In this document: piece by piece, positions 8,060-17,160 of the stretch | Layout of the letters: every line of letters begins with the position of its first letter | How positions within the stretch are numbered: position 1 is the first letter of the stretch | Program-made: the position numbers and the translations under genes | The notes under the pieces: generated by a model | Database searches by the model: none | What the model saw: only the letters and a program-made list of their open reading frames with translations | Told to the model about the DNA's origin: nothing | Source of the DNA: Rhizobium sp. 007 | GTDB lineage: Bacteria > Pseudomonadota > Alphaproteobacteria > Rhizobiales > Rhizobiaceae | Assembly (NCBI RefSeq): GCF_015353075.1 | Contig: NZ_CP064188.1 | Span: forward strand, 1,736,001-1,800,000 | Reading direction: 5' to 3' | DNA: 64,000 bases

Positions 8060-9835
8060 ATGAGCGAGACGCGAAAACTTGCGGCGATCCTAGTTGCGGA
8101 TGTAGTCGGCTACAGCCGTCTTGCTGGTGCGGACGAGGATCGCATCCTAGCGCGGCTGCGGACGCTGCGCAGCGATCTGATCGACCCGACTATCGACGTC
8201 AATCATGGCCGCGTGGTCAAGCGCACCGGGGACGGAATTCTTATCGAGTTCCGTAGCGTCGTGGACGCCGTGCGTTGCGCGATCGAGGTGCAGACGGCCA
8301 TGATCGATCGCAATACCGGCGTGTCGCGTGAGCAGCGCATCGAGTTCCGGGTCGGGATCCACGTAGGCGATGTGGTCGAGGAGAGCGACGGCGATTTAAT
8401 GGGCGACGGCGTCAACATCGCTGCGCGCTTAGAAGGAATTGCCAAGCCCGGCACGATCTATCTCTCCGAAGATGCTTACCGCCAGGTGAAAGCGCGGCTT
8501 GATTTTGCGGTGACTGATCTCGGCCAGCTCCATCTGAAAAATATTTCAGAGCCGATGCGGGTCTATTCCCTCCAGATCGGAACGGTCCCCCCAGCGGCGG
8601 TACAAACGCCGCCGCCCGCAACGGAAATACCTTTGACTGCGGCCAATCTCGATAAAATCTCCATTGCCGTATTGGCGTTCAACAACATGAGCGGCGATGC
8701 CGAACAGGAATATTTCTCCGACGGCATCAGCGAGGACATCATTACCGACCTCTCGAAGCTGTCTGAGTTGCACGTAATCGCCCGCAACTCGTCTTTCGTA
8801 TACAAGAATGCAGCAGCCTCTGTGCCACAGATGGCCAGGGCGCTTGGCGTCCGCTACGTGCTCGAGGGCAGCGTGCGCAAGGCCGGCAACCGGGTTCGTG
8901 TCACAGCGCAATTGATCGATGCAAGCAGCGGCGGACATGTCTGGGCCAGCCGGTATGATCGTGACCTGACCGACATTTTTGCGGTTCAGGACGAACTCAC
9001 ACAGGAGATCGTGGCCGCGCTCAAACTGAACCTCACGCGTGGCGATCAGGATCGGCTAACTCGGGCGCGCGCAGTCAATGTCCAGGCGTATGAGTTTTTC
9101 TTGCGTGGGCGGGAGCAGGCGTCCGCACATACCCGAACCGGAAATGTCGCAGCTCGCAGCTTGGCGACCGACGCCATCGCTATCGATCCAGGATATGTTG
9201 CCGCCCAGGCACTCATTTCTTTCACCCATTTGCTCGACTACGTCAACGCCTGGAGCACCGATCCGGAGGACTCGCTGCGCTCTGGACTGGAACTCGCGCA
9301 GCAGGCAGTGGAAATGGCCGAAGAACAGCCCGACGGCCACTTCGCACTGGGGATGGCTTGCATGTGGAATCGGGAACTGGAGAGGGCGCGGACAGAAGCG
9401 CAACGAGGCCTCGTGCTTTCGCCCAACTCCACCGAACTCCTCATGTTGATGGCCCATATCCAGATATTCTCCGGCGATCCCGCAGATGCCCTTGAGACAC
9501 TTGATGCTTCCATGCGCTTGGACCCGCATTATCCAGAAGTTCTTCTCCAGTTTCTCGCCGATGCGCGCTTTTCTCTCGGCGAGTATGAGCGAGCGATTTT
9601 TGCGATCAAGCAGCGCCTCGCACGAAACTCCCAATCTGAGACCGCCTATGCGCTGCTTGCGTCATGTTACGGCCACCTAGGCCGGCTGGAGGAAAGTCGA
9701 CAGGCTTGGGAGACGGCGCTCCAGATAAACCCTGACTTCTCTATCGAGCGCCGCCGTCGCGTCCTTCCATTCAGAAACCCCCAGGACTTTAACCATCGCG
9801 TTGAAGGTCTCCGGAGGGCAGGACTGGCGGTCTGA
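8060..9835 (+). CDS. Class III adenylate/guanylate cyclase with TolB-like and TPR domains
   Basis: The 591-residue protein starts with a class III cyclase catalytic domain (residues 5-175). The first metal Asp is in LVADVVGYSRL, the second in KRTGDGILIEF, and the Asn/Arg pair in GDGVNIAARLEGIAKPG. An extended TolB-like segment follows (about 205-345: ISIAVLAFNNMSGD, YFSDGISEDIITDLSKL, VLEGSVRKAGNRVRVTAQLI), then several tetratricopeptide repeats to the end. There is no membrane segment, so it is probably cytoplasmic. Proteins of this design are abundant in rhizobia, where cAMP signalling links to symbiosis and stress. Catalytic residues appear intact. A GGAG lies close to the ATG. Confidence 0.88.
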   Translation: MSETRKLAAILVADVVGYSRLAGADEDRILARLRTLRSDLIDPTIDVNHGRVVKRTGDGILIEFRSVVDAVRCAIEVQTAMIDRNTGVSREQRIEFRVGIHVGDVVEESDGDLMGDGVNIAARLEGIAKPGTIYLSEDAYRQVKARLDFAVTDLGQLHLKNISEPMRVYSLQIGTVPPAAVQTPPPATEIPLTAANLDKISIAVLAFNNMSGDAEQEYFSDGISEDIITDLSKLSELHVIARNSSFVYKNAAASVPQMARALGVRYVLEGSVRKAGNRVRVTAQLIDASSGGHVWASRYDRDLTDIFAVQDELTQEIVAALKLNLTRGDQDRLTRARAVNVQAYEFFLRGREQASAHTRTGNVAARSLATDAIAIDPGYVAAQALISFTHLLDYVNAWSTDPEDSLRSGLELAQQAVEMAEEQPDGHFALGMACMWNRELERARTEAQRGLVLSPNSTELLMLMAHIQIFSGDPADALETLDASMRLDPHYPEVLLQFLADARFSLGEYERAIFAIKQRLARNSQSETAYALLASCYGHLGRLEESRQAWETALQINPDFSIERRRRVLPFRNPQDFNHRVEGLRRAGLAV

Positions 9836-9871
9836 TGCGCTCTGATCCATTCCCATCTCCCAACGCTGCCG

Positions 9872-10013
9872 GCAAATAGATCTGCTTCTCATAGCCGCCG
9901 ACCATGATCGTGATCTTGTCAGCAGCATTGGCCGAATTCGCCGTTGCCATGGCGGCGCCGGCAAGGAAGACGGAAACGGCAGCGGTGTGAAAAAGCGCGC
10001 GTGTACAACGCAT
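9872..10013 (-). pseudogene. Remnant of an ABC substrate-binding protein (5' end)
   Basis: The minus-strand frame from 10013 begins with a clean signal peptide (FHTAAVSVFLAGAAMATA, then NSANA|ADK). It continues ITIMVGGYEKQIYLPA, the start of a mature NitT/TauT-type binding protein. After about 46 residues the similarity ends and the frame soon stops, against the 3' end of the cyclase gene. The remaining 280 or so residues are absent. It seems that DNA carrying the cyclase replaced the rest of this gene. Confidence 0.55.
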
Positions 10014-10656
10014 AGACTATATCCTCCTGATGGTTTTCAGCATCGCCAATAACACACGGGCTCGTGTCTCTCCTCCACGATGCGACGACAACACTAGCAG
10101 CCCAAGCCTTCAGTCACCTTTCAGCCATGTGGCTTAATCTCCAAAATCACGAGCGCCGGCCCGCAACGTTGCGAGCAGGCTTGAATCGACGAACGTGAAC
10201 ACCTTTCCGACCAAGTTGGGATTACTTCGGGTACCGGTCGCCTCTTGCCGGGTATTTCCGATCGGCGGCTGGAACAGATCTCAAGCGGCAGTCTGTGTCG
10301 CATACCAAGCGTCAGAGTTTCACCGCTAGCATAATCGCGCTTTGGCTAATTCGTATTCCGTCGCGAACTTCCACGATGGCTCGCGGTTGCTGCGGAGATA
10401 ATTCTGCGTTTCGAGCTTGTCAGAGATCTCACACCAGTCGAGGAAGCAATCAGGAGTCGACGTCGCCAATGGGCGATATACCCTAAGCAAAAGCATGCGC
10501 GTTCTTCATGATGGATCGAAGTTTAAGCGCCAGTCGCGCAGCGATCGCCGGCAGAATATCTCCCCATCTTCAACGACTGCAAATGAGGAGACTGGCGGTA
10601 GTGTTGACTCTGGAGTTCACTCAGCCGAAAACAGGCGATCGAATAGAGAGGAAATA
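10014..10656. other. 643-base stretch upstream of the syrB-like gene
   Basis: It lies between the 5' end of the broken binding-protein gene and the syrB-like start. I recognise no gene. It should hold the former promoter of the binding-protein gene on the left and the syrB-like promoter on the right. An in-frame extension of the syrB-like gene up to 10417 is possible on paper but lacks the family's N-terminus. Confidence 0.4.
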
Positions 10657-11130
10657 ATGATGGCCAACGAGAACACCACAGGACCGGTTGCTGCAGTTGA
10701 GGCGACGGATGCAGAGGCAAAAGCACCCGCTGCCAAGAAGCAGAAGCCACCACAGCGTCAGAAGACGACCGTCGAACCGGCGCGAGCCGCGGCAAAGGCA
10801 AGTGCCGCAAAGTCGCAGGTCGCCAAGCCCAGGACGTATAGCGAACAGGAAAAAACCGGCAAGCTCAAGCTGATCGAAAAGGCAATCACCGAGGGCAAAA
10901 GCACCCTCAAGGATGCGATCAAGAGTGCCGGCATATCGGAGCAAACCTACTATAACTGGAAACGGACCGCGACGCCCGTTGTTCAAAGGAACGCAAAGCC
11001 TGTTCCGGCCGGCGATGAGCTGGCAGATCTTGTCCAGCTCGAAAAAGAGAACCAGAAGCTTCGCAAGCTTCTGGCGGAAAAATTGCGCTCGGAAAATACG
11101 GAGCTGCGCAAGAGGCTCGGGCTGGATTGA
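10657..11130 (+). CDS. syrB: SyrB-like regulator
   Basis: The protein of about 157 residues begins MMANENTTGPVAAVEA, matching the N-terminus of rhizobial SyrB proteins. It has a lysine/alanine-rich linker, then a transposase-like helix-turn-helix (LKDAIKSAGISEQTYYNWKR), and a leucine-rich coiled coil at the end (LEKENQKLRKLLAEKL, ENTELRKRLGLD). In Sinorhizobium meliloti SyrB lowers expression of syrM, a regulator of nodulation and exopolysaccharide genes; rhizobial genomes carry many paralogs whose targets are mostly unknown. GAGAGGAAATA precedes the ATG at 10657 (ATG 10660 is equally possible). A terminator follows the stop. Confidence 0.8.
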   Translation: MMANENTTGPVAAVEATDAEAKAPAAKKQKPPQRQKTTVEPARAAAKASAAKSQVAKPRTYSEQEKTGKLKLIEKAITEGKSTLKDAIKSAGISEQTYYNWKRTATPVVQRNAKPVPAGDELADLVQLEKENQKLRKLLAEKLRSENTELRKRLGLD

Positions 11131-11143
11131 TCTGAGAACGACG

Positions 11144-11183
11144 CAGGCGGTCATCTTCTCGATTGGCCGCCTGATCTTTTTTT
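11144..11183 (+). terminator. Rho-independent terminator after syrB-like gene
   Basis: CAGGCGG (11144-11150) pairs with CCGCCTG (11167-11173) and is followed by a run of seven T at 11177-11183. It lies 13 bases past the syrB-like stop and separates that gene from the next. Confidence 0.75.
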
Positions 11184-11415
11184 ACTCCAGAGGCTTGGTC
11201 GCCTCCAGTCTCTCCGTTGAGGAGAGCGATCGCGGGAGCAAATGTCTCCTGTTCAAATGACCGTTTGCGACGGGATTTTGGCGCTAAGTATCGTCATTCT
11301 CTCGGACACTGGCCAGTTGAAGCGCGCGGCAAGGCGATATATGGGTTCGCCAGCAGGAACGCAGTCGCGCTGATCGGCGCCTGCTATTTAGCGATTTGCT
11401 CAAGGTTGAAACCAT

Positions 11416-12033
11416 ATGAAAACGCCACAACGGAAATTCGTTGTTGAATTCAAGTCGGGTCGACGACAGACGAAGGCGCGGACGAACTCAATTTGGGGTG
11501 ACACCGATCTCAAGGCTTTGGTTCGTGAAGCGGAAGACAAGGCGCCGCATCTGTTCAATTCAAATGCGGCACCTGGTAGGCCTGACGAGGGCGGAGAAGA
11601 CATAGCGTCTGATACGATGAACTCGGGCTCTGCTGGCGGACACGCAGGCGAGGCCAGCGTTGCGGGAGCATCGACATCATTAGGTGACGGCGCAGAGGTC
11701 GACGTGCCAAAGCAAAGTGAGACGACTGTTGCGACTGCCGAAGTTGTTGAACCGGTGCAGGAGAGCCCGCCGGTGTTTCAGCCCAAGCGAACATCAAGCG
11801 ACACTCCTCGAAAGCGTGTTAAGCGCGGTCCCCTCCGCGCGACCGCGCATATTGCGATGAGGAGGAACAAGCCCCGAAGCGTGGAAGCCGTAACGGCTCG
11901 GGATGCGGTTTCCCTCGAGGAGGTAACTACACTTGATGCAGAAAACAAGCGGCTCAAGAGGCTACTGGCAGAACGGCTTCATGCACAGAACCTGCAGCTC
12001 AAGAAGATGCTCGAGCGCTTTGATGTCACGTAA
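11416..12033 (+). CDS. SyrB-companion protein with C-terminal coiled coil
   Basis: This 205-residue protein begins MKTPQRKFVVEFKSGRRQ, followed by NSIWGDTDLKALVREAED. I recognise this start as a conserved rhizobial hypothetical often found near syrB-like genes. The middle (about 55-130) is low-complexity, Ala/Ser/Glu/Thr-rich and probably disordered. A basic stretch follows (RKRVKRGPLR), then a coiled coil (LDAENKRLKRLLAERL, AQNLQLKKMLERF) that closely resembles the end of the upstream SyrB-like protein. No helix-turn-helix is evident. It may be a partner or antagonist of SyrB; this is inference. It has its own intergenic space of 285 bases after the terminator. Confidence 0.7.
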   Translation: MKTPQRKFVVEFKSGRRQTKARTNSIWGDTDLKALVREAEDKAPHLFNSNAAPGRPDEGGEDIASDTMNSGSAGGHAGEASVAGASTSLGDGAEVDVPKQSETTVATAEVVEPVQESPPVFQPKRTSSDTPRKRVKRGPLRATAHIAMRRNKPRSVEAVTARDAVSLEEVTTLDAENKRLKRLLAERLHAQNLQLKKMLERFDVT

Positions 12034-12041
12034 GAGGCCAA

Positions 12042-12059
12042 GGGTCGCGCGCGCGACCC
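12042..12059. terminator. GC-rich hairpin between convergent genes
   Basis: GGGTCGCGC-GCGCGACCC is a perfect 18-base palindrome between the stops of the SyrB-companion gene and the peptide-binding protein gene. It has no T run on either side, so a role as a two-way terminator or transcript-end stabiliser is only likely by position. Confidence 0.4.
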
Positions 12060-12085
12060 CCTGCCGCGAGGTATGAACACAACAA

Positions 12086-13603
12086 CTACTGGTTCTTCAC
12101 GGTGTCTTCCAGGAAGAACCGGCCAAGCGGGTTCTGGTAAAAATTCTCAACGTTCTTGCGCGCGACGTTGATGTAGGGGCTGTAGTAGAGGTCGATCCAG
12201 TTCACGTCTTCCTTGGCCATCTTCTGCAGATCGAAATACATCTGCGCGCGCTTGGCCGGATCCAGTTCCTGACGCGCCTTGGCGACGAGGTCCTTCACCG
12301 CATCACTCTTGTAGTTGGTCATGTAGTTGTTATTGGAGTCGTGGCCGAGAACGAAGGTCGTCTTTTGGTCCGGGTCGAGAATGTCGTTGGTCCAGTAGTT
12401 GACCGAAATATCGTAGTCGCCGTTGACAGTCATATCCCATTCCTGGCTGGGATCGACCTTCTGAAGATTGGCGGTAATGCCGGCCTTGGCGAGCTGCTGC
12501 TGGATCAACACGGCCGTCTGCTCATCCACTTCATCGCCGGCACGCAGCAGATAAGTGAGCGTCAGGTTGGAGACGCCGGCATCCGCCAGCATTTGCTTGG
12601 CTTTTTCCGGGTCATAGGGCCGCTGCAGGTTGGCGGCATAGTGATAGAGCGCCCCCTTCGGAATGTAGGAATTAGCGATCGTACCCTGTCCGAACGTGAC
12701 GGCATCAACGATCGCCTTCTTGTCGATCGCCATGTCGAGCGCCTGGCGCACTTCCTTCTTGCCGAGGTCGCCATGGGCGTGGTTGATCAGCAGATGGTCC
12801 TCGCGGGTCGAGGGATCGGTGAGCACGTTGAGGTTCGGATCCTTCTTCAGTTCCTCGACGCGAGAGAAAGGCACGAAAATCGCCGCATCCAGTTCCCCCG
12901 CCTCAACGTTTAACATGCGGGTATTGTCGTCAGGTACCGAGATCCACTCGACTCCGTCGAGCTTCACCCGATCCGCCTGCCAGAAATTCGGGTTTTTCTT
13001 GAGGATGATGCGGTCACCGCGTCGCCATTCCTCCACGGTGAAAGCGCCGGAAGCGATCGGCTTTTCGGCATAAGCGTCAGCGCCCAGGGATTCCATGCCC
13101 GCCTTGGAGATGACCGAGGCGTTCGGAAGCGCGAGCGTTGAAAGGAATGGCGCGGAGGGGTTCTTCAGCTTGATGGTCAGCGTGCGCGGATCGGTCGCGA
13201 CCGCAGTGTCGATCACCTTGTAGGAATCGCTCCAGAGCGAGCCTTCGTCGTCGCGAATGCGCAGGAGGCTGAAGACGGCATCTTCGGCCGTCAGCGGCGC
13301 TCCGTCCGAGAATTTTGCATCGCGGATCTTGAATGTATAGGTCAGGCCGTCATCCGAGGTGGTCCAGCTTTCGGCAAGGCCAGGCTCCAGCTTGGTGCCG
13401 GCCTTGTCGACCCGCACCAGCACGTCATAGACGTTCGAGAAGACCCAGTTGTCGATGTTCTGCGCCGTCTTGATCGGGTCGAATGTCGTCGAATCCTCGC
13501 GGCGGCCGATCGTCAGAACGCCGGCCGCTTCCGCATAGCTGGCGCTGAGGGTGAGGGCAGCGGCGAAGGCAGCAAGCCCGATAGATTTCCACCTGATTGT
13601 CAT
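12086..13603 (-). CDS. ABC transporter peptide-binding protein (DppA/OppA family)
   Basis: This is a periplasmic binding protein of about 505 residues from the SBP_bac_5 family. The signal peptide is SIGLAAFAAALTLSASYAEA and the mature part starts AGVLTIGRREDSTTFDPIK. Family marks include LEPGLAESWTTSDDGLTYTF and FSDGAPLTAEDAVFSL. ATG 13603 is preceded by GAAGGGAAC; the frame extends further upstream without a signal peptide. It is the last gene of the operon pip-permease-permease-ATPase-binding protein, 19 bases after the ATPase stop. The context (two proline iminopeptidases and a plant-responsive LuxR) suggests uptake of a peptide or an amide-type plant metabolite. Confidence 0.9.
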   Translation of the reverse strand: MTIRWKSIGLAAFAAALTLSASYAEAAGVLTIGRREDSTTFDPIKTAQNIDNWVFSNVYDVLVRVDKAGTKLEPGLAESWTTSDDGLTYTFKIRDAKFSDGAPLTAEDAVFSLLRIRDDEGSLWSDSYKVIDTAVATDPRTLTIKLKNPSAPFLSTLALPNASVISKAGMESLGADAYAEKPIASGAFTVEEWRRGDRIILKKNPNFWQADRVKLDGVEWISVPDDNTRMLNVEAGELDAAIFVPFSRVEELKKDPNLNVLTDPSTREDHLLINHAHGDLGKKEVRQALDMAIDKKAIVDAVTFGQGTIANSYIPKGALYHYAANLQRPYDPEKAKQMLADAGVSNLTLTYLLRAGDEVDEQTAVLIQQQLAKAGITANLQKVDPSQEWDMTVNGDYDISVNYWTNDILDPDQKTTFVLGHDSNNNYMTNYKSDAVKDLVAKARQELDPAKRAQMYFDLQKMAKEDVNWIDLYYSPYINVARKNVENFYQNPLGRFFLEDTVKNQ

Positions 13604-13622
13604 GATGTCGTTCCCTTCGTTG

Positions 13623-15326
13623 TTATGGCATGCATTTGATGGATTGGATCGGTTCGCCCGGTGTCGGCTCGACACCTTTGAACCGAGGCTTATCCGGATC
13701 GATATCTGGGATCGCCGCGATCAGCGCGGCGGTATAGGCATGCTTCGGCCGCGAAAAAACCTCTTCGGACGGCCCCTCCTCGACCACCTCGCCGCGGTAC
13801 ATGACGACGGTGCGTGTGCAGAGATGGCGCACAATCGCCAGGTCATGGGCAATGAAGATCAACGTCAGGTCCATCTTGGCCGCCAGATCCCGGAACAGGC
13901 CGATGATCTGCGCCTGGATGGTCACGTCTAGCGCCGCCACGCATTCATCGGCGACGATCATCTTGGGATTTACAGCCAGTGCCCGCGCAATGCCGGCCCG
14001 TTGGCATTGGCCGCCGCTCATGCTGCGCGGCTTTCGGTGTGCGAATTCGCGGTCGAGCCCGACGAGGTCGAGCAATTCGCCGATGCGTGCTGGAATGTCG
14101 AGTTTGGCGACCGTGGCCTGCACCGTCAGCACCTCAGCCAGCGTCTGGCCGATCGTCAACCGCGGGTTCAGCGCGTTGAACGGGTCCTGGAAGACCATCG
14201 CCGTCTCCCGCCGCAGCTTAGCCAGTCCCGCCCTCCTCTGCTGGGTAAGGTCGATGCCGTCGAAACTGACATGGCCGGAAGAGATCGGCGTCAGGCCGAG
14301 GACGGCGCGGGCAAGCGTGCTCTTGCCGCTACCGGATTCGCCGACGATGCCGACCGTCTCGCCCGGCATGATCTGCAGGCTGACGCCGGAAACCGCGTTG
14401 ACGGTCTTGGCGGCAGCTCCTTTCAAGAGCCTGCCGCCGGAAGGAAAGCGCACGTGCAAGTCGTCGATCTCAAGAAGCGGCTTCAACGCTCCTGCCGAGC
14501 GCGCGGTCTCGCTCCCGGCGGAGACGCCAATCTCTGGCATGGACGGATGGCTTTGGATCAGATTGATCGTGTAGGGGTCTTTCGGGCGGGAGAGGATCGC
14601 CCGCTTCGGGCCTTCCTCCAGCAGCCTGCCACCACGCATAACGGCGATACGGTCGCACGTCCGTGCCACGATGCCGAGATCGTGGGTGATGAGAATGATG
14701 GACAGCCCGCGCTTATCGCGCAGATCCATCAGAAGGTTGAGAATTTGTGCCTGGATGGTCACGTCGAGCGCCGTCGTCGGCTCGTCGGCGATCAGGATTT
14801 TCGGATTGCAGGAAAGCGCCACGCCGATCATCGCGCGCTGGCGCATGCCGCCCGAAAATTCGTGCGGATAGCTGTCAAAGTGCCGAACTGGATCCGGAAA
14901 GCCGACCTGCGCCAGGATCTCGACGGCGGCCGCGCGCGCATCGCGCCCATTGAGGTCCTGGTGATAGCGGATGCCTTCTGCGATCTGGTCGCCTATGCGC
15001 ATGACTGGGTCGAGATGGCTGGTGGGGTTCTGGAAGATCATGCCGATTTCGCTGCCGCGCACGCTCAGCATCTCAGCATCGCTGACGGCGGTGAGATCAC
15101 GGCCCTCCAGAAGCACGATGCCTCTCTCGATCGTTAGTCGCGAGGAGGGCAGGAGGCGGACGAGCGAGCGGCAGAACAGGCTCTTGCCGGAGCCGCTTTC
15201 GCCGACGAGACCCAGAATTTCGCCTTTTGCGAGATCAAGCGACACGGCATCGAGCAGAATGCGGACCCCGCTGTCGAGATGCGCTTTGACGGTCAGGTCG
15301 CGGACGGAAAGAACGGACGCGCTCAT
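13623..15326 (-). CDS. Peptide ABC transporter, fused two-domain ATPase (DppD-DppF type)
   Basis: The protein of about 567 residues carries two complete ATPase domains. Domain 1 has GESGSGKS and the signature FSGGMRQR with Walker B ILIADEPTTALD. Domain 2 has GESGSGKSTL, MSGGQCQRAG and MIVADECVAALD, where the usual Pro of DEP is Cys. Each domain ends with the oligopeptide-specific extension. Its ATG (15324-15326) overlaps the stop of the upstream permease gene, so the operon is translationally coupled. The frame continues upstream to 15470 antisense to coding, which I reject. It would energise the two permeases. Confidence 0.9.
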   Translation of the reverse strand: MSASVLSVRDLTVKAHLDSGVRILLDAVSLDLAKGEILGLVGESGSGKSLFCRSLVRLLPSSRLTIERGIVLLEGRDLTAVSDAEMLSVRGSEIGMIFQNPTSHLDPVMRIGDQIAEGIRYHQDLNGRDARAAAVEILAQVGFPDPVRHFDSYPHEFSGGMRQRAMIGVALSCNPKILIADEPTTALDVTIQAQILNLLMDLRDKRGLSIILITHDLGIVARTCDRIAVMRGGRLLEEGPKRAILSRPKDPYTINLIQSHPSMPEIGVSAGSETARSAGALKPLLEIDDLHVRFPSGGRLLKGAAAKTVNAVSGVSLQIMPGETVGIVGESGSGKSTLARAVLGLTPISSGHVSFDGIDLTQQRRAGLAKLRRETAMVFQDPFNALNPRLTIGQTLAEVLTVQATVAKLDIPARIGELLDLVGLDREFAHRKPRSMSGGQCQRAGIARALAVNPKMIVADECVAALDVTIQAQIIGLFRDLAAKMDLTLIFIAHDLAIVRHLCTRTVVMYRGEVVEEGPSEEVFSRPKHAYTAALIAAIPDIDPDKPRFKGVEPTPGEPIQSIKCMP

Positions 15327-16174
15327 TCGTGCACTCCGAGCCGTTCGCCGAACGCATCGCCGAGCATGCTGAAGCCGAAAGCGAGGCAGACGATGGAAAG
15401 CCCAGGAAACAGCGTGATCCACCAGGCCGTGGTGACAAAACTCTGGCCCTCCGCCACCATAACACCCCATTCGGCGACCGGCGGCTGCACACCGAGGCCG
15501 AGATAGCTGACGGCCGCGCCGCTGAGCAGCACCAACACCGCATCCGACATCGCAAAGACGATCGAGCCGGCAATCGCATTCGGCAGCAGGTGTCGGAACA
15601 TGATGCGCATCCGCGAAAAGCCGAGGCTGACGGCGGCCATCGCATAGTCGCTGTTCTTGAGCACCAGAATCTGCGCCCGGATCAGCCTGGCATAGGAAAC
15701 CCAGCCGACCAGTGCCATGGCGAGGTAAAAGCTGCCGAGCCCCGGTCCGAGGATGGCGATGATCGATAGCATCAACACCAGGAAGGGAAAGGCGAGGATG
15801 ATATCCACGAGCCGCATGAACAGCGCATCAACGATGCCACCGAAAAAGCCGGCGATGGTGCCAACAGCGGTGCCGATGAGAAAGGGGAAAGCGACGCCGA
15901 TCAGCGCGATCTGCAGGTCGATCCGCGTGCCCCAGATGACGCGGGAAAGCACGTCGCGGCCGAAATTATCCGTACCGAACGGATGAAGCAGCGAAGGCGC
16001 CTGCAGGCGGGCATCGCCGTTCTGAAGGATTGGGTCATAGGGTGCCAGAACCGGCGCGCCTGTCGCCAGCAGGACGAAGAACAGCAAGATGCCGGCGCCG
16101 GTCACAAGCATCAAGTGCTTGCTGAAGATCGTCCGCCAGCCGACGGAGCCTGAAGACAGGGTATCGACGCTCAT
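15323..16174 (-). CDS. Peptide ABC transporter permease (DppC type)
   Basis: This 283-residue inner-membrane permease has about six helices. Its N-terminal region is typical of DppC/OppC: one helix, then DPILQNGDARLQAPSLLHPF and GTDNFGRDVLSRVIWGTRI. The EAA-loop equivalent follows (LIRAQILVLKNSDYAMAAVS). It overlaps the stop of the DppB-type gene at its start and the ATPase start at its end. Confidence 0.9.
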   Translation of the reverse strand: MSVDTLSSGSVGWRTIFSKHLMLVTGAGILLFFVLLATGAPVLAPYDPILQNGDARLQAPSLLHPFGTDNFGRDVLSRVIWGTRIDLQIALIGVAFPFLIGTAVGTIAGFFGGIVDALFMRLVDIILAFPFLVLMLSIIAILGPGLGSFYLAMALVGWVSYARLIRAQILVLKNSDYAMAAVSLGFSRMRIMFRHLLPNAIAGSIVFAMSDAVLVLLSGAAVSYLGLGVQPPVAEWGVMVAEGQSFVTTAWWITLFPGLSIVCLAFGFSMLGDAFGERLGVHE

Positions 16175-17109
16175 AGCTTCACCCTCGGATCGATCGCAAC
16201 GGTGACGATATCGGCGACGAAATTGACGAGCACGGTGGCGCAGGCGAAAACCATGGCAACGCCCTGGACCACCATATAGTCGCGCGAGAAGATGGCGCGG
16301 ACGAGAAGCTGTCCCATGCCGGGAAGCGCAAAGACGCTCTCGACGACGACGGTGCCACCGATGAGCCAGCCAATATTGACCGCGAGAAGATTGACGGTCG
16401 GCACCAGCGAATTCGGTACGACATGGCGCCAGAAGACGATGCGTTCGGGCATGCCACGGGCGCGCGCTGCCGTCGCCACGTCGGATTTAAGAGATTCGAT
16501 CATCGCCGCCCTGAGGCTGCGCGTCAAAACGGTCGAGAGCGACAGGGCCACGGTCAAGCTCGGTAGGATCAGATGCGCAAGCTTGTCGCCGATTGTTGCG
16601 CCATAGCCCGAGACCGGCAGCAGGCCGAGCTCGACGCTGAAGAGGATGATGAGCATCAGCCCGAGCCAAAAGGGCGGGAAGCCGATGCCGAAGGTAGAGA
16701 CGATACGCACCGCATGATCAGGCGCCTTGCCGGCATTGCGCGCGGCAATCGCTGCCATCGGCACGGCGATCAGGATCGACAGAACGACGCTGGTGGTAAC
16801 GAGCGCAACAGTCGGCTCGATGCGGGTGACGATCAGTCTCAGCACGTCGATCTTGTAGAGGATCGATTTGCCCATCTCGCCATTGGCGAGGTTTTTAAGA
16901 AAATACAGATATTGTAGCCACATAGGCTGATCGAGGCCGTACTGGGCACGGATATTGGCGATCGCCGTCGGCGTGGCGCGCGAGCCGAGCAGGTTGCGTG
17001 CCGGATCGCCAGGGATCAGCCGCACCAGAATGAAGGTGATGACGCTGATGCCGAAAATGACGGGCATAAATTGCAAGGGTCGGGTGAGGACGAACCTATA
17101 GCGATGCAT
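16171..17109 (-). CDS. Peptide ABC transporter permease (DppB type)
   Basis: This 312-residue permease begins with the characteristic DppB start: a first helix (FMPVIFGISVITFILVRLIP), then GDPARNLLGSRATP and QYGLDQPMWLQYLYF. The EAA-like loop is RSLRAAMIESLKSDVATAAR with RARGMPE. It starts 51 bases after the proline iminopeptidase stop, on the same strand, and its own stop overlaps the DppC start. Confidence 0.9.
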   Translation of the reverse strand: MHRYRFVLTRPLQFMPVIFGISVITFILVRLIPGDPARNLLGSRATPTAIANIRAQYGLDQPMWLQYLYFLKNLANGEMGKSILYKIDVLRLIVTRIEPTVALVTTSVVLSILIAVPMAAIAARNAGKAPDHAVRIVSTFGIGFPPFWLGLMLIILFSVELGLLPVSGYGATIGDKLAHLILPSLTVALSLSTVLTRSLRAAMIESLKSDVATAARARGMPERIVFWRHVVPNSLVPTVNLLAVNIGWLIGGTVVVESVFALPGMGQLLVRAIFSRDYMVVQGVAMVFACATVLVNFVADIVTVAIDPRVKL

Positions 17110-17160
17110 GGTGATGTCAGCGCCTCCGTATTGTTCGGATGTCGGTCGCCATTCTTTGCA

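Noticed and set aside
14001..15137. A 378-residue plus-strand frame
   Set aside because: It is antisense to the two-domain peptide transporter ATPase, which is complete with both sets of ATPase motifs.
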